This document shows, piece after piece, positions 17,496 through 26,222 of a DNA stretch of 64,000 nt. Within the stretch, counting starts at the first letter, position 1. Each line of letters opens with the position of its first letter. The translations under genes were made by a program, and so were the position numbers. Below the pieces are notes generated by a model, which saw only the letters and a program-made list of their open reading frames with translations, had not been told where the DNA came from and ran no database searches. The DNA is from Roseibium sediminis. Its GTDB lineage: Bacteria > Pseudomonadota > Alphaproteobacteria > Rhizobiales > Stappiaceae. The stretch covers positions 62,001 to 126,000 of the forward strand of contig NZ_VXDB01000012.1 in assembly GCF_008711325.1 (NCBI RefSeq), read 5' to 3'.

Positions 17496-18155
17496 ATGAC
17501 GAAGATCTGTAGTCAATGTGGGGGGGTTACTGCTGTAACTTCTGAAGTCTGCCCGAAATGTGAAGCTTATTTAAAAGGAGGGAAGCGTAATTTTGGCCTC
17601 TCGGTCGGCGCCCTGTTTATTTTTGTTATTGCTTTGTTAGTGTCATTTAATTTTGCAAATGTTTCTGAACTGTTCTCGAATGCGTCTCTAAAAGACAACC
17701 TCGTAAGTTTTACGATGACGAGCCCGCCGGAGTTCTTTGCCCATGTTTCGGATTACAACGACGGGCAAGGCGCAGCGTCCGTCGTTGCGTATCACGTGAA
17801 GCTGCCGGTCGTCGTGCGGAACCGGTCCGATTCGGTGCTGTCCCTGTCGCAAATAGTGGTTTCGGTGAAGGACGGGCGAGCGGAGAAACCGCTAAAGAAC
17901 TTTCCTGAATATAGTCAGGTAGAAGCAAATTCGACCTTCGCGAGGGACGTCTGGGTGCCGGTGTGGATGTCCAAATACGATCCGGCCGCAAATGGCTGGA
18001 TTCTGCCGAAGATCGAGTATGGGCAGTCACTCTTCGAGAATTTCGGGAAAGCCGATGTATCGCTTTATGCTGAAGACGAGAGGGGGCGGGGCTTTGAAGT
18101 CGGGCAGCAGTCCTTCGAAATCGGCAAGGTGGCACTGCAGGTCATTCCGCAGTGA
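17496..18155 (+). CDS. Zinc-ribbon membrane-anchored hypothetical protein
   Basis: A 219-residue protein: an N-terminal zinc ribbon with two CxxC knuckles (Cys4-Cys7 in CSQC and Cys19-Cys22 in CPKC), one membrane helix (about residues 35-53, GALFIFVIALLVSFNFANV), and a periplasmic beta-rich domain (about 90-219) that resembles DUF3426-type regions (VVVRNRSDSVLSLSQIVVSV). The first 60 codons are AT-rich compared with the rest. GAGGGA before the ATG is a good ribosome site. It is convergent with the GGDEF gene. Function unknown. Confidence 0.65.
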   Translation: MTKICSQCGGVTAVTSEVCPKCEAYLKGGKRNFGLSVGALFIFVIALLVSFNFANVSELFSNASLKDNLVSFTMTSPPEFFAHVSDYNDGQGAASVVAYHVKLPVVVRNRSDSVLSLSQIVVSVKDGRAEKPLKNFPEYSQVEANSTFARDVWVPVWMSKYDPAANGWILPKIEYGQSLFENFGKADVSLYAEDERGRGFEVGQQSFEIGKVALQVIPQ

Positions 18156-18186
18156 CGCAACGGATGGGACCTAGGATGGGCGCCGG

Positions 18187-19422
18187 TCAGGCTGCTTCCT
18201 GATGGTCTGTCGGCAGGCCCGGGCGGTAGGTTGATCGTTTGGCCTGACCCGAACGGGTGTCGTCCCACAATATGATTTCGCGTGACCGGTTCAGTCTTGC
18301 ATCGATCAGGCATCCTTGTGCCAGATCTGCGGCACGGGATAATGACGTGGATGGCGTACCGCTGAACACACCGGCGCGAATGCCGATCTTCAGCTTTCCG
18401 CTCGTGACTTTCAGGATTTCGCGTTGCATCTGCCTGCCGATGCGGGTTGCAAGCAGGGCCGCTGCCTCCTGGGTCAGGTCTGTCATGAAGATGGCAAAGA
18501 CCGGCCCTTCAAGGCGTCCGGTGACGGCCTGTCCGCCGGCAGAGCGAATGCATAGCTGGCCGAGCAATTTCATCAGCTGATTGCCGAGCGGCTTCCCGTA
18601 TCGCTTTTCGACCTTGTCAAGGATATCCATTTCCAGCGCGATCAGGCTGAATTGAGGTTTGGCAACCGCCGAAGCCTTGATCTGCTTCTTGCACAGATCG
18701 AGAAAGCAATCCCTGTCGGGCAGACCGGTCACGGTGTCGATTTGCGCGGCAGCTTCCCGGGATCTGTAGCGGCGCTCGAGGGCCAATGTCACGATGCAGA
18801 TGGTTCCGCCGACAAAGGCAAGGCCTGCGGCGAGTACAGCCAGAAGCGGTGCATTGTCGAACGCCAGTTGCTCTGTAATGGGCAGGACGCGGGCGCCGGG
18901 AGCAAGAACGGTGAGCACGATGGCCGCGCATTCCAGAAGCAGGGCTGAGGCCATGACCTTGGCCGATATCAGGCTTGGTTCGCTGGCTTTCAGGCACATC
19001 CCGGCCAGCAGAAGCAGCAAGCCCAGTGCGGCGAGGGTCGCTACCAGCCCAGATGAGGCGGGTTCCAGCATGTCTTGCGGAACAAGACCGGTCAACAGCC
19101 AGCAAGCGGGCAAGACTAGGGCAGCCCAGCGAATGGTTCTGAAACCGAGAAAACCGGCAATGGCCTCCAGACGCAGCGCAAGGGCCGCGAAGATAAGCGA
19201 CCACGCGAAGAATGATGTTTCGAAGTTGCCGAAGGGGCCATGCAGAGCGGCCAGGAAAAGCCCGCTTGCCACAAGTGGCATCGACAGGGACCAAAGGCCC
19301 GTTGAACGCGTCAGGTCAGGACCGGTCTTGCGCTCCAGAACGGCGATGACCCCAAGCAGAATCGCGCCCGCAAGATTTGCGAGCAGCAGAATACTGAAGA
19401 GGGGCGGGGCATCCAAAGTCAC
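18187..19422 (-). CDS. Membrane GGDEF-domain protein with degenerate active site
   Basis: A 411-residue protein: seven or eight membrane helices in residues 8-215 and a C-terminal GGDEF-fold domain that begins IDTVTGLPDRDCF (228-240). The active-site motif GG(D/E)EF is replaced by EGPVF (305-309), and the metal-binding segment is LIALEMDILDKVEKRYG. Both changes argue against diguanylate cyclase activity, since the catalytic Asp/Glu of the loop is missing. Known degenerate GGDEF domains act as c-di-GMP or GTP sensors or as protein-binding modules. Gene is convergent with the zinc-ribbon gene and divergent from ilvD. Confidence 0.8.
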   Translation of the reverse strand: MTLDAPPLFSILLLANLAGAILLGVIAVLERKTGPDLTRSTGLWSLSMPLVASGLFLAALHGPFGNFETSFFAWSLIFAALALRLEAIAGFLGFRTIRWAALVLPACWLLTGLVPQDMLEPASSGLVATLAALGLLLLLAGMCLKASEPSLISAKVMASALLLECAAIVLTVLAPGARVLPITEQLAFDNAPLLAVLAAGLAFVGGTICIVTLALERRYRSREAAAQIDTVTGLPDRDCFLDLCKKQIKASAVAKPQFSLIALEMDILDKVEKRYGKPLGNQLMKLLGQLCIRSAGGQAVTGRLEGPVFAIFMTDLTQEAAALLATRIGRQMQREILKVTSGKLKIGIRAGVFSGTPSTSLSRAADLAQGCLIDARLNRSREIILWDDTRSGQAKRSTYRPGLPTDHQEAA

Positions 19423-19715
19423 GCCAAATTGTCCATACGGCCCAAGGTCAAAGGGTCATTTTACCTAGGTGACGTTAATGTACCCTTAGCTATAAACGAC
19501 GGTTGTTTTACCAGTGCGAAGATGAGCGCCGGTGTCTTGAAAGGTGTCTGGTGCGGGCTGGAAAATGCGAAATCGTACCGGAGCGTACGGTTTTTGGCTT
19601 CGGTGGTCTTTTCAAACGCCGAAAAAGGTGCGAAATCGGTGTTTGACGCAACATGATTACGTAAATTTGCGTATCGCGCATCGCGGTGCTGCAAACCTCT
19701 TGAGGGAGTTTCTCA

Positions 19716-21560
19716 ATGCCTCCGTATCGTTCCAGAACGTCCACTCACGGCCGCAACATGGCCGGTGCGCGCGGCCTTTGGCGCGCCACGGGCATGAAGG
19801 ACGGCGACTTCGGCAAGCCGATCATTGCAATTGCCAACTCCTTCACCCAGTTCGTGCCGGGTCACGTCCACCTGAAGGACCTCGGCCAGCTCGTTGCCCG
19901 CGAAGTGGAAAAGGCGGGTGGTGTTGCCAAGGAATTCAACACGATCGCGGTTGATGACGGCATTGCCATGGGTCACGACGGGATGCTCTATTCCCTACCG
20001 TCGCGCGAAGTCATTTCCGATGCGGTCGAGTACATGGTCAACGGCCACTGCGCCGACGCCCTGGTCTGCATTTCCAACTGCGACAAGATCACGCCCGGCA
20101 TGCTGAATGCGGCCATGCGGCTGAACATTCCGGTTGTCTTCGTCTCTGGCGGGCCGATGGAGGCGGGCAAGGTGGTTCTGGAAAACGGTGTCGAAAAATC
20201 CATCGACCTCGTTGATGCGATGATTGCGGCCGCCGACGATCGCATGTCCGATGCCGACGTGATGGCTATGGAGCAAAACGCTTGCCCGACTTGCGGATCG
20301 TGCTCCGGAATGTTCACCGCCAACTCGATGAACTGTCTCACCGAGGCGCTTGGTCTTGCGCTGCCGGGCAACGGCTCCACTTTGGCAACCCATGCGGACC
20401 GTGAGCGTCTGTTCGTTGAAGCAGGCCACCTGATCGTTGATCTGGCCAAGCGTTACTACGAGCAGGACGACGAAAGCGTTCTGCCGCGCTCGATTGCCAA
20501 TTTCAAGGCATTTGAGAACGCCATGAGCCTCGACATCTCCATGGGGGGGTCGACCAACACCATCCTGCACCTGCTGGCGGCGTCCCATGAAGGGGAGATC
20601 GGGTTCACCATTGACGACATTGACCGCCTGTCCAAGACGGTTCCCGTGCTCTGCAAGGTCGCGCCTGCGGTCGAGAACATCCACATGGAAGATGTTCACC
20701 GCGCTGGCGGCATCATGGGTATCCTCGGCGAACTGGATCGGGCCGGATTGCTGCATTCCGATATTCCGACCATTCATGCCAAAAGCATGAAGGAAGCCCT
20801 GTCGCGTTGGGATATCACTCTGACCAATTCCGAGAGTGTCCATACCTTCTTCAAGGCCGCTCCGGGTGGTGTACCGACACAGGTCGCCTTCTCGCAATCC
20901 CGTCGCTGGGATGATCTCGACACGGACCGCCAGAAGGGTGTCATTCGCGACGCGGCGCATGCTTATTCCAAGGATGGTGGCCTCGCTGTTCTTTATGGCA
21001 ACATTGCCGAAGACGGCTGTGTGGTGAAGACCGCAGGCGTTGACGAAAGCATTCTAACCTTCTCCGGCCCGGCCCGGATTTTCGAGAGCCAGGACAGCGC
21101 GGTGTCCGCAATCCTGACCAACAAGGTCAAGGAAGGTGATGTCGTATTGATCCGCTATGAGGGTCCGCGCGGCGGACCGGGCATGCAGGAAATGCTCTAC
21201 CCGACCAGCTATCTGAAATCCAAGGGGCTGGGCAAGGCCTGCGCCCTGATCACGGACGGACGCTTCTCCGGTGGCTCTTCCGGGCTTTCCATCGGCCACA
21301 TCTCGCCGGAAGCGGCGGAAGGTGGGGCGATCGGTCTGGTTGAGGAAGGCGACATGATCGTCATCGACATTCCGAACCGCGTCCTGAAGGTTGATCTGTC
21401 CGACGAGGAACTGGCCAAGCGCCGCGCTGCCATGGATGCCAAGGGGGACGCAGCCTGGAAACCGCTGGAGCACCGCAAGCGCAAAGTCTCCAAGGCACTG
21501 CGCGCCTATGCGGCCATGACCACATCAGCGTCCAAGGGCGCGGTGCGCGAAGTCGACTGA
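19716..21560 (+). CDS. ilvD: Dihydroxy-acid dehydratase
   Basis: A 614-residue IlvD, the full family length. It converts 2,3-dihydroxy-isovalerate and 2,3-dihydroxy-3-methylvalerate to the keto acids that precede valine and isoleucine. Iron-sulphur ligands are in [12 protein letters not shown] and [13 protein letters not shown], and [20 protein letters not shown] is a family hallmark. GAGGGAG lies 7 bases before the ATG. A strong terminator follows 38 bp after the stop. It stands alone, with no other ilv gene near. Confidence 0.95.
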   Translation: MPPYRSRTSTHGRNMAGARGLWRATGMKDGDFGKPIIAIANSFTQFVPGHVHLKDLGQLVAREVEKAGGVAKEFNTIAVDDGIAMGHDGMLYSLPSREVISDAVEYMVNGHCADALVCISNCDKITPGMLNAAMRLNIPVVFVSGGPMEAGKVVLENGVEKSIDLVDAMIAAADDRMSDADVMAMEQNACPTCGSCSGMFTANSMNCLTEALGLALPGNGSTLATHADRERLFVEAGHLIVDLAKRYYEQDDESVLPRSIANFKAFENAMSLDISMGGSTNTILHLLAASHEGEIGFTIDDIDRLSKTVPVLCKVAPAVENIHMEDVHRAGGIMGILGELDRAGLLHSDIPTIHAKSMKEALSRWDITLTNSESVHTFFKAAPGGVPTQVAFSQSRRWDDLDTDRQKGVIRDAAHAYSKDGGLAVLYGNIAEDGCVVKTAGVDESILTFSGPARIFESQDSAVSAILTNKVKEGDVVLIRYEGPRGGPGMQEMLYPTSYLKSKGLGKACALITDGRFSGGSSGLSIGHISPEAAEGGAIGLVEEGDMIVIDIPNRVLKVDLSDEELAKRRAAMDAKGDAAWKPLEHRKRKVSKALRAYAAMTTSASKGAVREVD

Positions 21561-21597
21561 TCTAGCCCCTCAGAAGCCCATTTGGCTTTTTCGAAGA

Positions 21598-21620
21598 GGC
21601 GGGCTCACGCCCGCCTTTTT
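21598..21620 (+). terminator. Rho-independent terminator after ilvD
   Basis: GGCGGGC-TCAC-GCCCGCC followed by TTTTT, a perfect 7-bp GC stem with a 4-base loop. It lies 38 bp after ilvD and its tail touches the last codon of the convergent AraC-family gene. Confidence 0.9.
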
Positions 21621-22638
21621 ATTGCCGCGCCAACCAGTCGCTCGGTGAGCAGCCTTTGACTCTCAGGAACTCGCGGTTGAAGTTCGACTTGGTGTTGAAG
21701 CCGCTGGCATAGATGACGGCGGTCACGGGTTGGCCGCCGCGCAGCAGCTCGCAGGCTGCGTTGATGCGGTGGGTGTTGATGTAACGCGGTACGTTTTCTC
21801 CGGTTTGTCGATTGATCGCTGCAGAAATCTGCTTTTCGGGCAGGGAGAGTTGCCGGGATATTTTCCGCAAGGTGAGATCCGGGTCGAGATAAACTTGGCG
21901 TTCCTTCATCAGTTGCTCAAGTCGGTCAAGGATGTTTGCATCCTCCGCTGGATCGAAGAGCGGTTCCCTTGCAGATGAAACGGACGGGCCAGTTTCCTGA
22001 ACCTTTTGCTGACGGGGCTCGGCGCTTTTCAGCATGTCGGACAGGTTGAGCAGACCGATCACCAGAAGAATGCCGCTTGAATAAAGCGAGATGATCCAGG
22101 GATGCAGCCAACCGGCACCGGAGGTTACGGCTGCCACAATCAGGACATCGGAAAAGGCCGATGCGATGAGGGAGAAGGCAACCACCCGCCACAACACCAG
22201 AGGCCGCGTGTCATCGGCAAGGCGCATGAGTGGCAGCTGGTCCGTGCCGGTGCGCAACTGCATCAGCATCATCAATCCGTATCCGCAAAAGACACCGATG
22301 ATCAGGGCGTCCAGCAGATCTGGCCAGACGAAACGGCTGATCGCAGCTGCAATGGGTACGAGAACATGCAGTCCGTCCGGCTTGATGTGCAGGGGCCTTA
22401 CCGATGTCGACAGGAAGGCGAGATAGGTCAGGACGGGAATCGTGACAGCGGTGATGGGTTGAACAGCCAACAGCCATGTCTGACCGTAATGGTAGTGGAG
22501 CGAGATGATCAGAGATTGAAGGGCGCAGACGAGGACCAGAAGCAGGACCGATCCGGGCGTGTTGCCGTCCTTCCAGGCCTTGGCAGCAAGAAACAACAGG
22601 ACGCAGGCGGTGAAGACGGGAATGGGAAATGCGGGCAT
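21619..22638 (-). CDS. AraC-family regulator with membrane N-terminal domain
   Basis: A 339-residue protein. The first 200 residues hold six or seven hydrophobic helices, and the last 100 residues form an AraC double helix-turn-helix (LTLRKISRQLSLPEKQISAA and VTAVIYASGFNTKSNFNREF, ending GCSPSDWLARQ). Membrane-tethered AraC regulators of this layout are known in proteobacteria and sense through the membrane part. The divergent hydrolase gene starts 152 bp away, and the gap carries two similar palindromes (22701-22712 and 22744-22755). The likely target is therefore that promoter, its own promoter, or both. Confidence 0.85.
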   Translation of the reverse strand: MPAFPIPVFTACVLLFLAAKAWKDGNTPGSVLLLVLVCALQSLIISLHYHYGQTWLLAVQPITAVTIPVLTYLAFLSTSVRPLHIKPDGLHVLVPIAAAISRFVWPDLLDALIIGVFCGYGLMMLMQLRTGTDQLPLMRLADDTRPLVLWRVVAFSLIASAFSDVLIVAAVTSGAGWLHPWIISLYSSGILLVIGLLNLSDMLKSAEPRQQKVQETGPSVSSAREPLFDPAEDANILDRLEQLMKERQVYLDPDLTLRKISRQLSLPEKQISAAINRQTGENVPRYINTHRINAACELLRGGQPVTAVIYASGFNTKSNFNREFLRVKGCSPSDWLARQ

Positions 22639-22700
22639 GGACTGGGTGTTTGCGTTCAGGAGGGCGTTCGATTAGCCGGAGACTGTCCGAAAACAGGTTC

Positions 22701-22755
22701 AAGGTCGACCTTAAACCGGAAACAGGACGCCAAATCCCACCTGAAGGTTGACCTT
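22701..22755. promoter_or_regulatory. Paired 12-bp palindromes between AraC gene and hydrolase
   Basis: AAGGTCGACCTT (22701-22712, perfect palindrome) and AAGGTTGACCTT (22744-22755, one change) are 43 bp apart centre to centre, close to four helical turns, so proteins bound to both would face the same side. The second ends 35 bp before the hydrolase ATG. Likely operators for the adjacent divergent regulator. Confidence 0.55.
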
Positions 22756-22790
22756 CGCCTTGCTTTTAGTCCTAGCAGGGAACATCCTCC

Positions 22791-23840
22791 ATGTTGTCGA
22801 ATTTCAAATTCTCCCGCCATCTGTCAGCTTGCGCATTGGCTCTGACAGCGTTGACCTCAGCTGCTCAGGCGGCCGAAAAATTTCCCGGTTATGATCGGTT
22901 TGATATAGCGGCCGCCCATCGTGCATGGCCGGTGCAAGGGGCAATCTGGTATCCGGCAGCCAACCGCAGCTATGTCGGAGTTGTGGGCGACAATCCGGTT
23001 TTTGAAGGCACACGGGTTCTGATGGGGCCGGAAGTGAAGGCGGGAAAACACCCGCTTGTGGTGCTGTCCCACGGGTCGGGCGGAAACATGGATGGCCTCG
23101 GCTGGCTGTCTTCCGAGCTGGTGAAGGCCGGCTATATGGTGCTTGCCGTCAATCATCCGGGAAGCACGTCCGGAGACAGTTCTCCGCGCCGCTCTGCGCG
23201 TCTTGGCGAGCGGGCAAGGGACCTTTCCGCCGCGCTCGACACTTTCCTTGCCGATCCCTATTTCGCGGACCATGTGGACCGGGAGAAGATTGTGTCCCTC
23301 GGCTTTTCTCTCGGTGGAACAACGGTGCTGCAGAGCGTCGGACTGCAGTTTGACAAGGCGCTTACCGAAGAATTCTGCGATGCCGCAATCGAAGTGGCGG
23401 GATGCGATTTCTATCGCAAGGGCGGGGTCGACTTTTCGAAGGTCGATGCGGCGTTGTTTGAAGGGAACTTCTCGGACTCCAGAATATCCGCTGCGATTGC
23501 GGTCGATCCGGGTTTCACGGTTGGTGCCACAGCAGAAAGCGTCGCTGCTGTCGAGGTCCCGGTGCTGCTGATCACGCTTGGAACAAAAAAAGCCAACTGG
23601 AAGGCAACGGACACCGGGCCCAGTGGCTCTGGCCTTGATACGCGGCTCGAAAACGGGCAGCCGGTGCTGATTGAACCCGCCAACCACTTCTCCTTCCTCG
23701 CACATTGCAAGCCTGCAGGTGCGGACATTCTGGCAGAGGAAGGGGAAGATCCGATCTGCGACGAGCCGGAAGGCGGAGACCGTGGGCAGGCACACAGTAA
23801 AGTCGTGAAGGCGGTTGCGGACTTTCTGGCAAAGCTCTGA
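22791..23840 (+). CDS. Exported alpha/beta hydrolase, dienelactone/PAF-acetylhydrolase-like
   Basis: A 349-residue protein with a signal peptide ending AQA|AEKFPG near residue 27. The oxyanion-region motif LVVLSHGSGGNMDGL, NHPGSTSGDS and the nucleophile elbow SLGFSLGGTTVL (GFSLGG, central Ser) identify an alpha/beta hydrolase; the catalytic Asp is probably in AIAVDPGF and the His in EPANHFSFL. The pattern resembles predicted dienelactone hydrolases and platelet-activating-factor acetylhydrolase-like enzymes that act in the periplasm. It is divergent from the membrane AraC regulator, which may control it. A terminator follows 16 bp after the stop. Substrate unknown. Confidence 0.8.
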   Translation: MLSNFKFSRHLSACALALTALTSAAQAAEKFPGYDRFDIAAAHRAWPVQGAIWYPAANRSYVGVVGDNPVFEGTRVLMGPEVKAGKHPLVVLSHGSGGNMDGLGWLSSELVKAGYMVLAVNHPGSTSGDSSPRRSARLGERARDLSAALDTFLADPYFADHVDREKIVSLGFSLGGTTVLQSVGLQFDKALTEEFCDAAIEVAGCDFYRKGGVDFSKVDAALFEGNFSDSRISAAIAVDPGFTVGATAESVAAVEVPVLLITLGTKKANWKATDTGPSGSGLDTRLENGQPVLIEPANHFSFLAHCKPAGADILAEEGEDPICDEPEGGDRGQAHSKVVKAVADFLAKL

Positions 23841-23855
23841 AAGCAAACTCTTGTG

Positions 23856-23887
23856 GCAAAAGGCAGGCTTTACGGCTTGCCTTTTGC
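23856..23887 (+). terminator. Hairpin terminator after the alpha/beta hydrolase
   Basis: Inverted repeat GCAAAAGGCAGGC / GCTTGCCTTTTGC with a 6-base loop (one G-T pair). The T-run lies inside the 3' arm. It covers the region where a GTG-start reading of the next gene would begin, which supports the later ATG at 23946 for that gene. Confidence 0.7.
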
Positions 23888-23945
23888 GGCATTCTCCCCA
23901 CATTCAGCCCTACCTTTTGAAGAAGACCGGGAAGACTGGCCGCAC

Positions 23946-25031
23946 ATGGATTCCATTACGCAGTTTGTGCTTGGCGCGGCGGTTTCGACCGTGTGTCTTG
24001 GAAAGAAGATTGGCCCGCGCAAGGCTGCGCTTGTTGGCGGCGCGCTCGGTACGCTCCCTGACCTTGATGTGCTGATCCCCTTTGATGATCCGATTGACAG
24101 CTTTGTCTATCACCGGGGCTGGTCCCATTCCCTGTTTGTGCATGCGCTAGCTGCGCCCGTAATCGGTGAAGGACTGGTGCGTCTGTTCAAGGGTTTGCGC
24201 GACGCCCGCATGCAAACCTATCTTGCTGTTTTCCTGTGTCTTTCGACCCACGCGATCATTGATGCGATGACGATCTATGGAACGCGGCTGTTCTGGCCGT
24301 TCTATGCCGATCCCGTGGGGGTGGGGTCGATCTTCATCGTTGATCCGATCTACAGTCTGCCCTTGCTGGGCGTGGTCATCTGGGCCCTGTTTGCGAAGGA
24401 CTGGTCGAGATCACTTGGCCGATCCATGAGCGCAGTTCTTGTGCTGACCAGTGCCTATATGGGGCTGACGGTTTTGGTGCAGAGCCACATGGAAGATCGG
24501 GCCAGAGCCATTCTTGAGGCGCGTGGCACGCAGCCGGATCAGGTTCTTGCCATCGCCGCTCCCTTCAATTCGGTCGTGTGGAAGGTGATCGCGCTGGAAG
24601 AGGATCGATATCACAATCTCTACCTGTCGCTGCTCGATACCGAGGACCAGCCGCCCGAAATCTACACTCATCCCCGTCATCCCGAATTGGTCGGTTGCCT
24701 TCAAGACAGCGAAGCCTATCGCAAGCTCGACTGGTTCAGCCGAGGGTATCTGAGGGCAGAGCAGGTGGATGACAAGGTGGTCGTGTCGGACCTGCGCATG
24801 GGGCTGACGCCGGGCTATGTCTTCCGCTTTGCCGTCGGCAAACTCGAAGATGGACAGACCGTTGCTATGGCACCTGAACGCGATCTGAGTACGCGCCGGG
24901 TGGACAGCGAGGATTTCTGCTGGCTTCAGAACCGGTTGCAGGGTTTGCCGTCTGTCCGCACAGCGGAACTGCCAGCTGAAACCCTCGTGGCAGGCACGTC
25001 TCAGTCAGAGGCTGCGCCGAGCTGTTCGTGA
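23946..25031 (+). CDS. YdjM-family inner-membrane metal-dependent hydrolase
   Basis: A 361-residue membrane protein of the YdjM/LexA-regulated family, beginning MDSITQFVLGAAV, the usual start of this family. HRGWSHSLFVHA (about residues 59-70) carries the conserved His residues thought to bind metal, and THAIIDAMTIYGT continues the pattern. Four or five membrane helices are followed by a soluble C-terminal region. The ATG at 23946 is preferred over a GTG at 23853 because the upstream stretch is a terminator hairpin. Its 3' end overlaps the convergent GNAT gene by 31 bp. Substrate unknown. Confidence 0.8.
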   Translation: MDSITQFVLGAAVSTVCLGKKIGPRKAALVGGALGTLPDLDVLIPFDDPIDSFVYHRGWSHSLFVHALAAPVIGEGLVRLFKGLRDARMQTYLAVFLCLSTHAIIDAMTIYGTRLFWPFYADPVGVGSIFIVDPIYSLPLLGVVIWALFAKDWSRSLGRSMSAVLVLTSAYMGLTVLVQSHMEDRARAILEARGTQPDQVLAIAAPFNSVVWKVIALEEDRYHNLYLSLLDTEDQPPEIYTHPRHPELVGCLQDSEAYRKLDWFSRGYLRAEQVDDKVVVSDLRMGLTPGYVFRFAVGKLEDGQTVAMAPERDLSTRRVDSEDFCWLQNRLQGLPSVRTAELPAETLVAGTSQSEAAPSCS

Positions 25032-25510
25032 GCAAATTGCTCAAGACCCAGCTCCAGAAAGACCGTTTCTGTGATCGGGGTGTCGTAATAGGCCCCGATC
25101 TCGCGAAACCCGGCGGCCCGATAGAGCGAAAGCGCACCATGCATTGTTGGCAGGGTATCGAGCCGCATTTTTCGGTATCCGGCCTTTGTTGCCGCTGAAA
25201 TGACGTCTGAGACCAACGCGCGTCCAAGGCCGAGGCCACGGCCTTCCGGCAACACGTAAAGCCGCTTCATTTCGCACACATCTGGTTCTGCCAACGGTCT
25301 CATCGCAACGCAGCCAAGGGGCGTTCCGGAAGCATCGCGGCCAAGCAGTAATGCACCGACGGGCGGTGCATATTTGCCGGGCAGACCGGCAAGCTCTGCC
25401 TCAAATCCCTGATAGGAGAGGTCAATATTCAGCCAGTCGGTATAGGCCCGAAAGAGCTGGCGAATATGTGTCAAGTCTTCCCCGGTGGTTGCTGGTGTAA
25501 TGGAAATCAT
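25001..25510 (-). CDS. GNAT-family N-acetyltransferase
   Basis: A 169-residue acetyltransferase. The acetyl-CoA pyrophosphate loop is GRGLGLGRA, following MKRLYVLPE, and MRLDTLPTMHGALSLYRAAG FREIG matches motif B. The ATG at 25510 gives a start at MISITPATTGED, the normal position for the first strand; the open frame further upstream adds 37 residues of no GNAT character. The gene overlaps the YdjM-family gene tail to tail by 31 bp and follows the TerB-like gene by 52 bp. Substrate cannot be told. Confidence 0.85.
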   Translation of the reverse strand: MISITPATTGEDLTHIRQLFRAYTDWLNIDLSYQGFEAELAGLPGKYAPPVGALLLGRDASGTPLGCVAMRPLAEPDVCEMKRLYVLPEGRGLGLGRALVSDVISAATKAGYRKMRLDTLPTMHGALSLYRAAGFREIGAYYDTPITETVFLELGLEQFAHEQLGAASD

Positions 25511-25562
25511 GTCGGCGATTTGGTCTCCGGAGTGCCTATGGGTCTTTCCGAAGATTAACCGG

Positions 25563-26087
25563 TCAATGGGCCAGCTGTTTGATTTTTTCGATGATCTGCT
25601 TGCTGTTTTCCGACAGTTCACCGGTATCTGCCTCGCCGACAGCCGCCACCATGCGCTTCAGGTCGGGCAGGGTGTCCGGGCCGCCAAGATGCAAGGTGCG
25701 CTTGATCAGGCGGCGGGCCATGTCATCCGGGTTCTTGCTTTGCTCGCTCAGCCAGCGGGAGAACTGAAAAAGTTCTGTAGCCTCCGCTTTGGAAGCGCCG
25801 AAGACTTCCGAAACCTGTTGCAGGATTGCGTCTTCTTCGCGGACCGACAGACTGCCGTCGTCAGTTGCGACCAGAACGAGGAGTGTTGTTGCCGCAGTGC
25901 GGGCATCCTCGATGCTGTCGACAGGGTGAAGGTTGGCCCGCTGGCGAAACCCGAAACGACGAGCCGCTGCCTGAATGTCCAGTGCAGCCTCGCTGATGGC
26001 CTTCACGCCGCTAGCGGCATTTTGCAGGCGGTAGTACCAAAACCCGACCGCAGCCAGCACCCCGAGGACGGCGAAAAGAATATGCAT
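25563..26087 (-). CDS. TerB-like protein with N-terminal membrane anchor
   Basis: A 174-residue protein: one membrane helix (residues 2-20, HILFAVLGVLAAVGFWYY) and a TerB-like all-helical domain (about 55-170) with ATDDGSLSVREEDAILQQV and acidic residues typical of TerB/DjlA N-terminal domains. Family members occur near tellurite-resistance and stress genes but the biochemical role is unsettled. No ter genes are near. It is upstream of the GNAT gene on the same strand, with 52 bp between. Confidence 0.7.
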   Translation of the reverse strand: MHILFAVLGVLAAVGFWYYRLQNAASGVKAISEAALDIQAAARRFGFRQRANLHPVDSIEDARTAATTLLVLVATDDGSLSVREEDAILQQVSEVFGASKAEATELFQFSRWLSEQSKNPDDMARRLIKRTLHLGGPDTLPDLKRMVAAVGEADTGELSENSKQIIEKIKQLAH

Positions 26088-26222
26088 GAGTCAAATCCAC
26101 TTTGATTCCAATCAAGGTGACTAGACTTCTTGGAAACAGCGGTGATGACAAGGCGTAAGCCGTTTTTTCCTCTAGGTAATTTGAGGTTGGGTGGGCCGCA
26201 GGCGCGCTGCGGCCCTGTTCCC

